Source: Oryzias latipes
Taxonomy: Eukaryota > Chordata > Actinopteri > Beloniformes > Adrianichthyidae
Direction: 5' to 3'
Assembly: GCF_002234675.1 (NCBI RefSeq)
Contig: NC_019864.2
Location: forward strand, 21,144,582 to 21,208,581
DNA length: 64,000 nt
A program made the position numbers and the translations under genes. Numbering within the stretch: the first letter of the stretch is position 1; the number at the start of each line of letters is the position of its first letter. Below the pieces are notes generated by a model that had not been told where the DNA came from, made no database searches, and worked only from the letters and a program-made list of their open reading frames with translations. Of this stretch, positions 38,291 through 49,204 are shown piece after piece.

Positions 38291-38523
38291 TTATTTTATC
38301 AAATAAACCAAAGTTCAAAATACATAAACTGTTTCTTCTGAGGTAGGAGACGTGATTTTTCTTTTCTAGTTTATATTTTTGCGTCCGAGTTCATTTAAAT
38401 AACCGTCCAGGCAGTAGCATAGTAGTAAACTATAAAATACATAGTTTCACGGTTTTTCAATTCCATGAATTGTATAAATTCTGAATTAATGAAGATTTTC
38501 AATTGCAGCTTTAAAAAAAAATC

Positions 38524-39799
38524 ATGGACGAGCCCACAGCATCTGGCGTGTTCTGCAGCAGAATGCTGAGTATGGTTAACTCTGAGGACGTGAACGCTAT
38601 CATCCAGGCTCAGAGACACATGTAAGTTCCGTGCTGTGATTGATCTATTTTTTTTTGTTGGGGGGGGGGGGGGGGGGGTCTGTTTATGTGGGAGATTTGC
38701 TGCTTTGTGAAATGACTGTTGAGTTTAGAAGTAAAGTCTTTTGTCTTTTCTGTCTATTGATTGTGGAAACAGGCTCGATCGGTTTGAAAAAACCAACGAA
38801 ATGCTGATAAACTTCAATGGACTGTCAAATGTGAGGCTGCAGCAGATGAATGACCGCTTCCTACTCCACACCCGCACCCTGGTAGAGATGAAGAAAGATC
38901 TGGATAGCATTTTCAGAAGAATTAGGTAAGTCATTACACCTTAAGAAGGTGTATTCAATTATCTATAAACCTATTGACACGTTCATATCTTTATAGAATA
39001 GTGTGATGGTAAACCCTGGCCTCAGGAGATCCAGGGTGGAACCCAATTCGATTCCCCAAAGTGTGCTTTAAAGTTAGCACAAGCTGGTGGAAACTGGAAC
39101 AAAACATCTATGGACAAACATTCAAAAGACAACAAGAGTGGAAAAATCCAAATCAGTCCTTAAGTCTGAGAGGCATGTGGAGTACTAATCATTTGATGAT
39201 ATAACAAACAGTCAATATTACAACAGGTACTAGTGAATACCTCTCTAGCAGTAGAAACTGGATGAGGAAGAGCAGGAACTATCCTGAAAGTCTTGCAAGC
39301 TTGAGGGAAACCACCACTCAGGGTCAGAAGAGAAAACTTATGTGGAATATGCACATTTCTCATGATTTGTCTCTTCTTTTTCTTAGGACTTTAAAAGGGA
39401 AAATTGCCAAACAATACCCAGAAGCTTTCACCAGTAAGTTGAGATTTTGACTTTTTTTCCACTAACATCTAATATTATGTTCCTTTTCTACCAAATCATG
39501 CACCCCAAAAGTGTTTTCATAAGACGTTTTTGTCCCTTTCAGATATCCACGAGTCACCAATCTCAGAAGATGAAGATGACGAATTTGACCCAGTTCCTCC
39601 AAGCGTTGCTACAACAACCACGACAGCCACTTCAGAGCAAAGCACAGAATCCTGTGACACAAGTCCGGATGTGATTTCACCCACTGTGAGCAGATGTTCT
39701 GAGGACCTCTCTCAGGAGCCACCTGACACACCCACTTCTGATGTCCAAGAGACAGCAGTTCTTCAGGATGAGGGTCCTGACTCTGTACCTGCTGAGTAA
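38524..39799 (+). CDS. kxd1: KxDL motif-containing protein 1
   Basis: Four exons join in phase: 38524-38621, 38773-38925, 39387-39433 and 39543-39799. They give 184 aa (human about 176). Features: the N-terminal [19 protein letters not shown] block, the [15 protein letters not shown] segment, and the family signature [12 protein letters not shown] (K-x-D-L), followed by an acidic and Thr/Ser-rich tail ([24 protein letters not shown]). The family is a small helical, coiled-coil subunit of the BORC complex that controls lysosome positioning, with BLOC-1-type partners. Intron 1 contains a run of 19 G. Upstream ETS motifs suggest constitutive expression. Confidence 0.94.
38660..38678. repeat. (G)19 homopolymer in kxd1 intron 1
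   Basis: Nineteen uninterrupted G about 40 bp after the exon 1 donor, on the transcribed (+) strand. It could form G-quadruplex in the pre-mRNA and is likely length-variable. Confidence 0.85.
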
Positions 39800-40637
39800 A
39801 AGCAACAGAATGGACATAAAGTTCACAGGCCATGCTCTGTGTTTAAACAAATTCTTTTTTTAGTGGGTACATCTGTTTGTTAAAGGTCAAGTTTCTCTTT
39901 TATTGTCTAATACTGACTTGATGTATGTCTGCATAAAATGTAAATAATGGAAAAATGCTACTTTACTTGTGAAGCGTTTGAATATAAAAATATGTAAAAA
40001 TTCAGGATCCAAAGGCTTCAATAATTAGGTGACTGTAGTTTTCTTTTCTTTAAAAAGATGCACTTTTGGCCGAAAACTGCATTCTTAAATGCACAAGTTT
40101 AAGGATCTCAATTTATATACTAATAGCTGAGAGTATTATTCAGACTTGTCTTGTGTTTACCTTGTTAACTTCAGTGTTTTCCTAAGGTTACTGTTGGCAC
40201 ATTAAACAGATTTCCTGTGGGAATAGAAGCTTGAAAATACACATTATACATGTGTATTTGCATGTCATAGAGACTGTCAAGAAGGAAAATCAACAACACA
40301 ATACATTTATTAATATAACCAATAATATAATTATTTTTTTCTAGTAAGTGCATTTTGGATTTGGATCAAAGGATAAAAACTTAAAATTTACATTTTAATC
40401 CAAGTGTTCAAATTTTTGCTGAACTCTTGTTTTAAACGGTAAAGGCAGGCACAATTTAATTTAAATGCAAATAAATGTAAATTTATTTTATGACCGTAAT
40501 TATTAACAACATACCATGATTATTTTTTAAATATCTGAGATAGATGATTTTGTTGGCATTGCTTTTCAAAATAAAAGTTACCCGTTTATGCCCTATTGAA
40601 TTCTTAAATGTGGAAAGGATCACAGTTGGGGAGAATT
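39800..40637. other. kxd1 3' UTR and AT-rich intergenic DNA
   Basis: No gene seen. ATTAAA near 40200 and AATAAA near 40570 are candidate 3' end signals. Confidence 0.35.
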
Positions 40638-41187
40638 AAAGACCCACTCTGATCATCTTTTGATCTATTGTAAAATCATTCCCAGTGGTCTTTTAATTAT
40701 GACTATGCTGTTCTTAGGGAAAATCAAAGAAGCTGTGTAGTTTTCTAGGACATACATTTCTGCAGAGCTTTTCTGGGTTGTGGGCATGACTGTTGGCGGG
40801 GAGTAAGCCTTCCCTCATTTCCCATCATCCGTTTGTTTACACTCTGTCCAGCTAGCTTACAGCCCCTCACAACTCCAACCTAACATTACTGGTGCAACAA
40901 AAATGGTGAGCAATATCGGAGCTCTCCAGCAGTACAGTTTTGAGCCAGATGTCAGCTCAGACAAGGAAAACAAAGACATTAATGGATCTATCAAGCACCT
41001 ACATCACACCTACAAGATTTTTCCAATGGCATTTTTGCATCTTGTCCTACATCACGTGTTTAATAAAGAATTATAAGACACACCATTTTAAGCGTAGTTT
41101 TCTTTGTATATTTGCTTCATAATGAGAGCAATGCCACAAGAACATGTTAAAAACACTAATACAGGATTTTCAATGGAGTGGGTCGTT
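40638..41187 (-). repeat. GTCCCACTC-ended dispersed repeat, copy F (reverse)
   Basis: Left end AAAGACCCACTCTGATCATC, right end AATGGAGTGGGTCGTT; about 550 bp with a small internal deletion near 41000. Adjacent to the ergic2 promoter region. The small frame reads on the + strand from ATGGTGAGCAATATCGG at about 40903. Confidence 0.85.
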
Positions 41188-41211
41188 CAAGAAATATGAA
41201 CATTCCTACTT

Positions 41212-41225
41212 CCGCTAGAGGGCGC
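41212..41225 (+). promoter_or_regulatory. CTCF-like motif upstream of ergic2
   Basis: CCGCTAGAGGGCGC matches the CTCF core CCASYAGRKGGCRS at all but about one position (G for A at position 3). It is 24 bp past the end of repeat copy F and about 350 bp upstream of the ergic2 ATG. Confidence 0.35.
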
Positions 41226-41577
41226 TATCACTGAACATCCACCAGTTATAGACAATGGGGTTAAATGGAAGTGACGCGTCAGCCCTCTCTACTGGTGGTT
41301 CCTCGTTTCTGGCTCATTTCCTGACACACCGAACTGCAAACACATTTGTCTAATCAATTTTTTAAATGACCGGTCGGTTTAGATTGAGAAAGGTCGTTGG
41401 TTCATTTCCGCCGCGTCTACCAGAGAAACTAGCTTAAGTTGCTGTTAGCCGAGTCACGGAGAACGTCAGCAGGGAAACATTTCATTGAACTTTATTTATT
41501 ACTCTGCTGGAAACAACCGCCATCCAGAAACGACTCCGTTTTTATGAGGTCGATACACTCCGGCTGTTGGTCCCAGG

Positions 41578-44500
41578 ATGAGGAGGCTGACGAAGAAGAA
41601 GGCTCTGACTCTGGTGAAGGAGTTGGATGCTTTCCCGAAGGTCCCCGAGAGCTACGTGGAGTCCACGGCCAGCGGCGGGACAGGTGAACCCCACGACGGC
41701 GCCGCTCCGAGTCCGAGCCGCTCACTCACATACACACACACACAGGCGCTGATTCTTTGTGTTTCTCCACAGTGTCTCTGATCGCCTTCACCCTCATGGC
41801 TGTCCTCGCCTTCCTGGAGTTCTTCGTGTACACAAACACGTGGATGAAGTACGAGTATGAGGTGGACAAAGATTTTAGCAGGTAAAGTCAAACAAAGTGA
41901 CATTTCACGGCTCCTAAAGAGACTTGACATAACTGTAACTGTTCTCTGTGGACAGCAAGCTGAGGATAAACGTGGACATCACTGTGGCTATGAGATGCCA
42001 ATGTAAGTACGGAAACACGAACGGCCAAAAAGGTTTTTTATTTTTTTGGGTTATTTGTTTTTTTGCAGAAAGTATTCCGTTAGAATTTAAAGGTGTTTTT
42101 AGATTGTTTGATCTATTCTTTAGACACAGTCTAAAATAAAAAAAATATATACAGTTTCTATTTTTGTGGATCAAAAACCTTTTAATAACTTTTCCCAGTT
42201 TATTCATGAATACAAGACTGGGACCCAGAGGACTGGGAAACTACAGCAGAGATTATCAGGGAAACAGGTAGGAAGGTGCTAGGTGTGTCATCTGGAAAGA
42301 GGAAAGACGGTAAAGAGACTTGGTGGTGGAATGAGAAAGTACAGGAATGCGTCCAGAGGAAGAGGTTGGCTAAAAGGAAGTGGGATGTAGAAAGGACTGA
42401 GGAAGGTAGACAGGAGTACAAGGAAGCGCAGCGTAGAGTGAAGAGAGAGGTGGCAAAGGCCAAACAGAAAGCTTACGATGAGCTATATGACAGGTTAGAC
42501 ACAAAGGAAGGAGAGAAGGACTTGTACAGACTAGCCAGACAGAGAGACAGAGATGGGAAGGACGTGCAACAGATAAGGGTGATTAAGGACAGAGATGGAA
42601 AGGTGCTAACAACCCAGGAGAGTGTACAGAAAAGATGGAAGGAGTATTTTGAGGAGCTGATGAACGAGGAAAATGACAGGGAAAGAAGGGAGGAAGATGT
42701 GGTTGTTGTGGAGCAGGAAGTAGCAGAGATTGGAAAGGATGAGGTTAGGAAGGCTCTGAAAAGGATGAAGAGCGGAAAGGCCGTTGGTCCTGATGACGTA
42801 CCTGTGGAGGTATGGAAGTGCCTAGGAGAGACAGCAGTGGAATTTCTAACAAGGTTGTTCAATAGGATTTTAGAGAGTGAGAAGATGCCTGAGGAATGGA
42901 GGAGAAGCGTTCTGGTCCCGATCTTTAAGAACAAGGGTGACATGCAGAACTGCAGCAACTATAGAGGAATAAAGTTGATGAGCCACACAATGAAGCTGTG
43001 GGAAAGAGTAGTGGAAGCCAGGCTTAGGAAGAAGGTGGAGATCTGTGAGCAGCAGTATGGTTTCATGCCCCGTAAGAGCACCACTGATGCCATTTTTGCT
43101 TTGAGAATGTTGATGGAAAAGTACAGAGAAGGTCAGAAGGAGCTGCATTGTGTGTTCGTAGATTTAGAGAAGGCGTATGACAGGGTGCCGAGGGAGGAGC
43201 TGTGGTACTGTATGAGGTCGTCTGGAGTGGCAGAGAAGTATGTCAGAGTAGTTCAGGACATGTATGAGAGAAGTATGACGGTGGTGAGATGTGCTGTAGG
43301 TCAGACAGAGGAGTTCAAAGTGGAGGTGGGACTACACCAAGGATCAGCTTTGAGTCCTTTTTTGTTTGCTATGCTGATGGACAGGCTGACAGACGAGGTA
43401 AGACAGGAATCTCCCTGGACAATGATGTTTGCGGATGACATTGTAATTTGCAGTGAGAGTAGAGAGCAGGTGGAGGAACAGCTAGAGAGGTGGAGGTTTG
43501 CTCTGGAAAGAAGAGGTATGAAGGTCAGTCGTAGTAAGACAGAATACATGTGTCTGAACGAGAGGGATCAAGGTAGAAGCGTTAGGTTACAGGGGGCTGA
43601 GGTGAAGAAGGTGCAGGAGTTTAAGTACTTGGGGTCAACAGTTCAGTGTGATGGGGATTGTGGAAAAGAGGTGAAGAGGCGAGTGCAGGCAGGTTGGAGC
43701 GGTTGGAGGAAAGTGTCAGGAGTGTTGTGTGACAGAAAAGTGCCAGCAAGACTCAAAGGAAAGGTGTACAAGACAGTGGTGAGACCAGCTCTGCTCTATG
43801 GGTTAGAGACGGTAGCAGTGAGACAGAGACAAGAGGCTGAGATGGAGGTAGCAGAGATGAAGATGTTGAGGTTCTCCTTAGGAGTGACCAGGTTAGACAG
43901 GATAAGGAACGAGTACATCAGAGGGACGGCTCATGTTGCCTGTGTTAGCGACAAAGTCAGAGAAGCCAGACTGAGATGGTTTGGACATGTTCAGAGGAGG
44001 GATAGTGGATATATTGGTAGAAGGATGTTGGAGATGGAGCTGCCTGGCCGGAGGGCAAGAGGACGGCCAAAGAGGAGATATATGGATGTCTTAACAGAGG
44101 ACATGAAGTTGGCTAATGTTAGGATAGAAGATGTTCATGATAGAGTGAGGTGGAAAAGGATGATTCGCTGTGGCGACCCCTGATGGGAAAAGCCGAAAGA
44201 GAAAGAAGATTCATGAATACAAGACTACTATTAGAAACTACTAAAATGCATCTCAAACTGTGGATTTTTGGTGCAAAATCAACTTAATCTGTTTATAATA
44301 AGCTTAACCCCAAAGGAGGTGTAACTTTATTAACATGTTTCAGTTTTATAATAAAGAGGATTTATTATGCTTTTCTTGACAATAGTGTAGAAAATGTGTC
44401 CAAGTGTAACTGAGGGTAGACTTTTCTGGTCCACCAACCTGTTTAACCTGTTGTGTGCTCCTACACAGACATTGGTGCGGATGTCCTTGATTTAGCAGAG

Positions 44501-47500
44501 ACAATGGTTGCGTCTGATGGTTTAAATTATGAGCCAGTAAGGGAACTATTGTGTTTTTTTTTAAATCTTTTGTGATCTGAATATATTTTTGGTTTGACTG
44601 TTTTATATCCTTGTCTTAACATTTTTCCCCCCTTTACACCTCAGGTTAATTTTGAATTGTCACCTGATGAAAGATTATGGCACATGTAAGATTCACGTCA
44701 TTTATAAGCTTTTCACACATTTAGCATGTCAAAGGGGAATAACTAAGGTTTCAATGCTATTTTGTTGTATTCACTTAACAAAAAAACTGAAACAGCTGCA
44801 TGTTTGACTGAGAGCAATTATCAATACGTCATTGCTTAGCAACCAAAACCAGTACTTTTCCATACTTTGATGCCTCTGTGGGGAAAAAGCATCTCAAACT
44901 CATTTCATCCAAATATGCTTCTTTCTCCCGTTGTCTCCATCAGAACTCTTCTGCACATCCAGGAGCGCTTGAAAGTTGAGCACTCTCTGCAGGATGTGCT
45001 GTTTAAGACGGCAGTGAAAGGAGCTCAACCTGCAAAGACTCAGAGGTAATAAATTAGCTTCTTTTGTTTAAACAGTGGCAGCATCGACACACTTCATGTT
45101 TTCATCCTTGTTTTGTTTGTAGGGACAGTTCAAGCCCCCCTAACGCCTGCAGAATACACGGACATCTTTATGTTAATAAAGTTGCAGGAAATTTCCACAT
45201 CACTGTCGGCAAGTATGTACTCGTGTAGTGAGGATATTTATCAAAAGTTTCACTTTGTGTCATATACCTTACCTATGCGATGCATACATTTAAACTGCTG
45301 CATCTTGATCGCACAAAACACTTTTTTTGAGGTGTAGTCCTTTGTTTTTTTAACTGCAGATACTCTATTCCTAAATACATAAATGGTCCTGATGGGGAAA
45401 TAATGTTTTTAGTTTTAGGGGTTTCTTTTAACTTTTAAAACATTTAAAAGACAGATGGGACATTTGCACAAACTTAATAAAATTATACCTAAGTATAATG
45501 CTAAACAATGAAAGACGACTGGAAAAAAAAAAGAAAAAAGGTTTTGTAAAAAATTGTAAGTTTTGGGGGCGGCCATGGTACAGTGGTAGGGCGGTTGACA
45601 TCTGATCGGAAGTTTGCGGGTTCGATTTCCCACTGTGCCTCTGGTGGAAGGCTGGCGCCAGTGTTCGGCAGCGGAGCCGCCACCAGTGTGTGAATGTGTG
45701 TGTATGGGCCTGTGACTGTAAAGCGCTTTGGGCCTTTGAAGAAGGGAGAAAAAAAAGGCGCTATATAAATATACGCCATTTACCATTTACCAATTAATGT
45801 GTTTTCCTAAATTTACTATAATATTTTGAAGAGAACAAAGGAGTGGATTAGACATTGCAAGGACAGTTTGTTCTTATGTTTCTTAGAGGTGGTGGCACCT
45901 TTGACTTACTTTTAAAGAGCATTCTGGACTTTGCGGCGCTGACATGGTTTTTTGTTTAGTTGGATTATGTCTGCTGTGCAGCTGATCCTGTTTCCTGAAA
46001 AAGTCTGCTCTTGTTTCGGAGATGTTCCTACTTGTGGTTAATGCAGAGCTGTCTCAGATTTTCTGTGACTTTTCCATTTGAACAAAGGCTTTTCTGCGGC
46101 TGACAGCAGACCTTTGGGTTTTTCTTGCAGGTCAATTCCTCATCCCAGAGGCCACGCCCACCTTGCGGCCCTTGTCAGCCATGACTGTAAGTTTCATTTT
46201 TCAACCAATCCCCTCATGAACTCCCTGAATCCCTTTTGGTGTTGCTGGAGCCTATCCCAGGAAGGGGGAGGCACCCAGTCTGTTGCAGGGCCACATGCTC
46301 GCACATACAGTCACTTCTGGGGACACTTTTAGAGTTCCCAGTAAACCTATGAAGCATGTTTTTGGACTGTGGGAGGAAGCTGGAGATCCCAGAGAAAACC
46401 CACACATGCGCGGCAAGAACATGCAAACTCCTCACTGAAAGTTTGCAACTAGGATTTGAACCTTCTAGACAAGAGCGCTAACCACCATGGCATCGTGCAT
46501 CCCTTCTAAAATTCTGTTTTTACTGTTTTAATCATTAAGTGTTAAGTAGTTAACTTGCTTTGGATTTATGGAGGTCTGCCACCTGTTGTGTAGATATATT
46601 CATTTGGGTCATATGTTTTGACGTTGTGTTTCAGCTTATAACTTCTCTCACCGGATTGACCACTTGTCCTTTGGAGAAGCAATTCCCGGACTCATCAGTC
46701 CTCTGGATGGGACGGAGAAAATCGCTGCAGACTGTAAGTGTGCGATGTTAGCATCTGTGGTTTCCTGCAGCAGAAACTAGCATAGAGCCTGAAGGAGTCA
46801 AACACGCGGGTCATCTCGAGTCTTCATCTGCAGCTATTGGTCATAAAACAGTGGTTCCACCTTCCACATTAGGAGCCGTATTGGGGAAATTAGCTGTTTG
46901 ATGCCTCGTTGTGATGTGCAGCTGCGTTCTAGCTCCTGTTTTCATGGAGCGCTCATTTCACCTTTATTGCCCCACAAGACATCACAGAGGAAGTAATGTT
47001 CTGCCATTTCATGAGGTTCCTACAGCATGGAGAGTGGGGAAAATATCAGTTTGTTTGGAGAGTTTGAAAAAGCAACAAACATTAAAAACGTGTTTCGATA
47101 CTCAGGTTCCTGAAGAAGCTCAGATGGTCAGTTTTTCTGTGATATATTCTCTCCGCATCAGTGTTATGTGTCTGCTTTTAGTTTTGACAGTAAAAAGGTG
47201 CCAAGTATTCTATAATGTAGCCATGACTGATAATTGTTTTTGATGTAACTGATTACTCACATTTCTTTCTGTAGATAACCACATGTTCCAGTACTTTATC
47301 ACCATAGTGCCAACCAAGCTCAACACGTACAAAGTCTCTGCAGAGACGCATCAGTATTCAGTCACAGAGAGGGTACGATTTAATACCGCCCATCAGTCTG
47401 GTTTGGTTTTTTCCAATCATTGGGTGTAGCAGTCTGATGGAAAAAGCTTGATTTTATTTATTTTCTTATTGTCTTCTGGCAGGAACGTGTAATAAACCAT

Positions 47501-49020
47501 GCTGCAGGCAGCCATGGAGTCTCTGGAATCTTTATGAAATATGATATCAGCTCACTTATGGTCAAAGTCACTGAACAACACATGCCTTTCTGGAAATTTC
47601 TGGTCAGGCTCTGCGGCATCGTTGGAGGCATTTTCTCCACCACAGGTGGGAATGAACTTTCTTAAAAACTTGACTTCTTTTTTTGTTTGCAATTCAAGAA
47701 TAGGCTTCAAAGTAGAATCACATAAATAAGTATCTATTACATATATTTTTATAATATTTTTTTTTTACATTTTCTGGTAATCAGGACAAGCAAAACAGAA
47801 TCCAAGAAGTGGAGGATTTGACCTTTTAAAGTAAAATAATGTATTTGGTGTTCTTAACATGTTCTTGTAGCATTTTATTTCTACAATGCTGGACATGTAT
47901 AAAGAAAAGTAAGATTAAAACTACATTTCTGAGTATTTTGTTATTTAAATCGTAAATCAGGAGAAGACAAAAAAAATGCTGTTTGAAAAAGCTTGTAGAT
48001 GTGATGTGGGACCCATGATGGTAAGCCACAAGCTCCCTGCTCTGCTCCATTCTGATGCATTCACTTGCAGACAAAAAGATCCATGTAAGTCTTTGTCCGA
48101 GCTGGTATCTGGCTCAACATTTTTACGGCTAGATAGCTCCGATATTGCTCGCCATTTTTGTTGCACTGGTGATGTTATCTAAGGGTTGTGAGGGGCTGTA
48201 AGCTAGGGAAGCGTGTAAAAAAATAAAAGGAATGATGGGAAATGGGGAGAACTCTTCAACTTTTAAAATAGATGAAAAGATGATTCGAGTGGGACTTTAA
48301 GTCTGTAACTCTCTTAATGGTAGTTTTAATTTAAATCAGTGACAGCAGATCTGTTGCAGAGAAATCGCATTACTCTACAAAATATTGTGAGGTCAGAAAA
48401 GCATTTCTTGCCTAATGCAATAAACAGAAACCAAAGAATCCATTAGCACCAGAAACTTAATACAGTTTCGGAGCTCATGCTGTTTGTGATGTAGATTAGT
48501 TGCCTTTTAGTTAAAAATTAAGTTTAACTTCAGTGTGTTCTGGAAGATCTCAAAAAAACGTAACGTATTATTTCTATTTAGCTGAGGCATAACATTAAAA
48601 CATCTTGATGTTATAATTAAAATACAAAAAACTAATTTCTTCAGAGAAGCGAGAGAATTCCAGAACTGTGAAGAACTGATTGTTTGCAGTGCTGCACTGC
48701 GTCTTCAGCCAAACAAAAACCTATCTTTTCTTACTTCCTCCAATTCCCTCAAATGAAACATCACATTCTCCTGTGTTTACTTTTTCTTTTTCTTGCAGGA
48801 ATGATCCACGGTTTGGTGGGATTCTTGGTAGACGTAGCATGTTGTCGTTTTAAAATGGGAGCATACCGACGTCCGGATGTAAGACCTTCACTTTCAATGT
48901 AAATATGCACTTAAGACTGTGCTGCAAAAAAAAAACGTTTTTCTTTTTGTTCCAAAGGCTCCTTTGAACCCACAGGGTGAAGTTCAAAATGGATTTCCTG
49001 CAGAAAATTACATCCAATAA
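41578..49020 (+). CDS. ergic2: ER-Golgi intermediate compartment protein 2
   Basis: Thirteen exons join in phase: 41578-41683, 41773-41881, 41956-42002, 44469-44536, 44645-44685, 44944-45045, 45123-45212, 46131-46186, 46635-46733, 47275-47372, 47483-47645, 48799-48878 and 48958-49020. They give 373 aa (human about 377). Landmarks: cytosolic N terminus (LVKELDAFPKVPESYVE), first membrane segment (SLIAFTLMAVLAFLEFFVY), luminal domain (ADVLDLAETMVAS, ACRIHGHLYVNKVAGNFHI, HLSFGEAIPGLI, NHAAGSHGVSGIFMKYD) and second membrane segment (VRLCGIVGGIFSTTGMIHGLV). The family (Erv41/Ergic2) pairs with Ergic3 in COPII vesicles cycling between ER and Golgi. The last exon is inferred: skipping the 48879 donor would end the protein at 48902 instead. 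A LINE sits in intron 3, with a SINE and a LINE-derived repeat in intron 7. Confidence 0.94.
42203..44226 (+). mobile_element. 5'-truncated RTE-like LINE with intact reverse transcriptase and 17-bp target duplication
   Basis: The insert (42220-44209) is flanked by identical 17-bp copies of TTCATGAATACAAGACT at 42203-42219 and 44210-44226. One open frame runs from the truncation point (about 42222) to the TGA at 44181-44183, about 650 aa with no stop. It has reverse transcriptase blocks: VFVDLEKAYDRVPREELW, LHQGSALSPFLFAMLMDRL and the catalytic FADD (MMFADDIVICSES). A C-terminal segment (LRWFGHVQRR, GRRARGRPKRRYMDV) follows. The endonuclease end is missing. Only about 26 nt follow the stop, ending in an (AGAAAG)-type tail, as in RTE elements. 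It sits in sense orientation in ergic2 intron 3. RTE is my best guess for the clade. Confidence 0.88.
42222..44183 (+). CDS. LINE reverse transcriptase ORF (5'-truncated)
   Basis: About 650-aa open frame. The N-terminal part is a basic, charged linker (WWWNEKVQECVQRKRLAKRKWD). The RT domain lies in the middle (KRMKSGKAVGPDDVPVEVWK; SVLVPIFKNKGD; KLMSHTMKLWERV; AYDRVP; FADD; KYLGSTVQ), with a C-terminal domain after it. No stop or frameshift, so the insertion is young. With no promoter or endonuclease domain it is unlikely to move alone. It is AG-rich on its coding strand, unlike the surrounding intron. Confidence 0.85.
   Translation, partial: DPEDWETTAEIIRETGRKVLGVSSGKRKDGKETWWWNEKVQECVQRKRLAKRKWDVERTEEGRQEYKEAQRRVKREVAKAKQKAYDELYDRLDTKEGEKDLYRLARQRDRDGKDVQQIRVIKDRDGKVLTTQESVQKRWKEYFEELMNEENDRERREEDVVVVEQEVAEIGKDEVRKALKRMKSGKAVGPDDVPVEVWKCLGETAVEFLTRLFNRILESEKMPEEWRRSVLVPIFKNKGDMQNCSNYRGIKLMSHTMKLWERVVEARLRKKVEICEQQYGFMPRKSTTDAIFALRMLMEKYREGQKELHCVFVDLEKAYDRVPREELWYCMRSSGVAEKYVRVVQDMYERSMTVVRCAVGQTEEFKVEVGLHQGSALSPFLFAMLMDRLTDEVRQESPWTMMFADDIVICSESREQVEEQLERWRFALERRGMKVSRSKTEYMCLNERDQGRSVRLQGAEVKKVQEFKYLGSTVQCDGDCGKEVKRRVQAGWSGWRKVSGVLCDRKVPARLKGKVYKTVVRPALLYGLETVAVRQRQEAEMEVAEMKMLRFSLGVTRLDRIRNEYIRGTAHVACVSDKVREARLRWFGHVQRRDSGYIGRRMLEMELPGRRARGRPKRRYMDVLTEDMKLANVRIEDVHDRVRWKRMIRCGDP
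45565..45791 (+). mobile_element. tRNA-derived SINE
   Basis: The head has pol III box A-like TGGTACAGTGGTAGGGCGG and box B GGTTCGATTTC (45619-45629) in tRNA-like spacing. Then come a core and a fish SINE/LINE-type tail (AAAGCGCTTTGGGCC ... GGCGCTATATAAAT) ending in short repeats (CCATTTACCATTTACC). It is in ergic2 intron 7. No clean target duplication found. Confidence 0.8.
46205..46505 (+). mobile_element. LINE-derived interspersed repeat (L2/Maui-like 3' region), diverged
   Basis: Carries the well-known fish block GGAGCCTATCCCAG, CAGTCTGTTGCAGGGCCAC, ATGTTTTTGGACTGTGGGAG, GAGAAAACCCACACATGC, AACATGCAAACTCC and a terminal CTAACCACCATGGCATCGTGC. The mutations suggest age. In ergic2 intron 8. 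The assignment to L2/Maui is from memory of the repeat family; the block itself is clear. Confidence 0.7.
47824..48300 (+). repeat. GTCCCACTC-ended dispersed repeat, copy H
   Basis: Right end GATTCGAGTGGGACTTTAA at 48282-48300. Left end with AAAGTAAAATAATG, then TTCTTAACATGTTCTTGTAG. Interior family blocks include ACAAGCTCCCTGCTCTGC and GATAGCTCCGATATTGCTCG. The small frame reads on the - strand (ORF 48166-47957). In ergic2 intron 11. Confidence 0.85.
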
Positions 49021-49204
49021 CAAGAAAACCAAGATGCTAGACATTCACCTGCAGAGAGCTATGAATTTTTTAGGAAAATGTTTACGAGTGGTTTTTAAAA
49101 AAGGTGTCACTACTATTCTTATAGTCAAAAAAGACACTTTTTTTATTTTGTGGAGAAAAATTGTGAAGATTTGTAATTGATTCTGCCACCAAACTGACAT
49201 TAAA
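49021..49204 (+). other. ergic2: ergic2 3' UTR end
   Basis: Short 3' UTR after the TAA at 49018-49020; ATTAAA at 49199-49204 is a likely polyadenylation signal. Confidence 0.45.

Noticed and set aside
42473-43549. Several reverse-strand frames over the LINE
   Set aside because: Shadows of the AG-rich reverse transcriptase frame.
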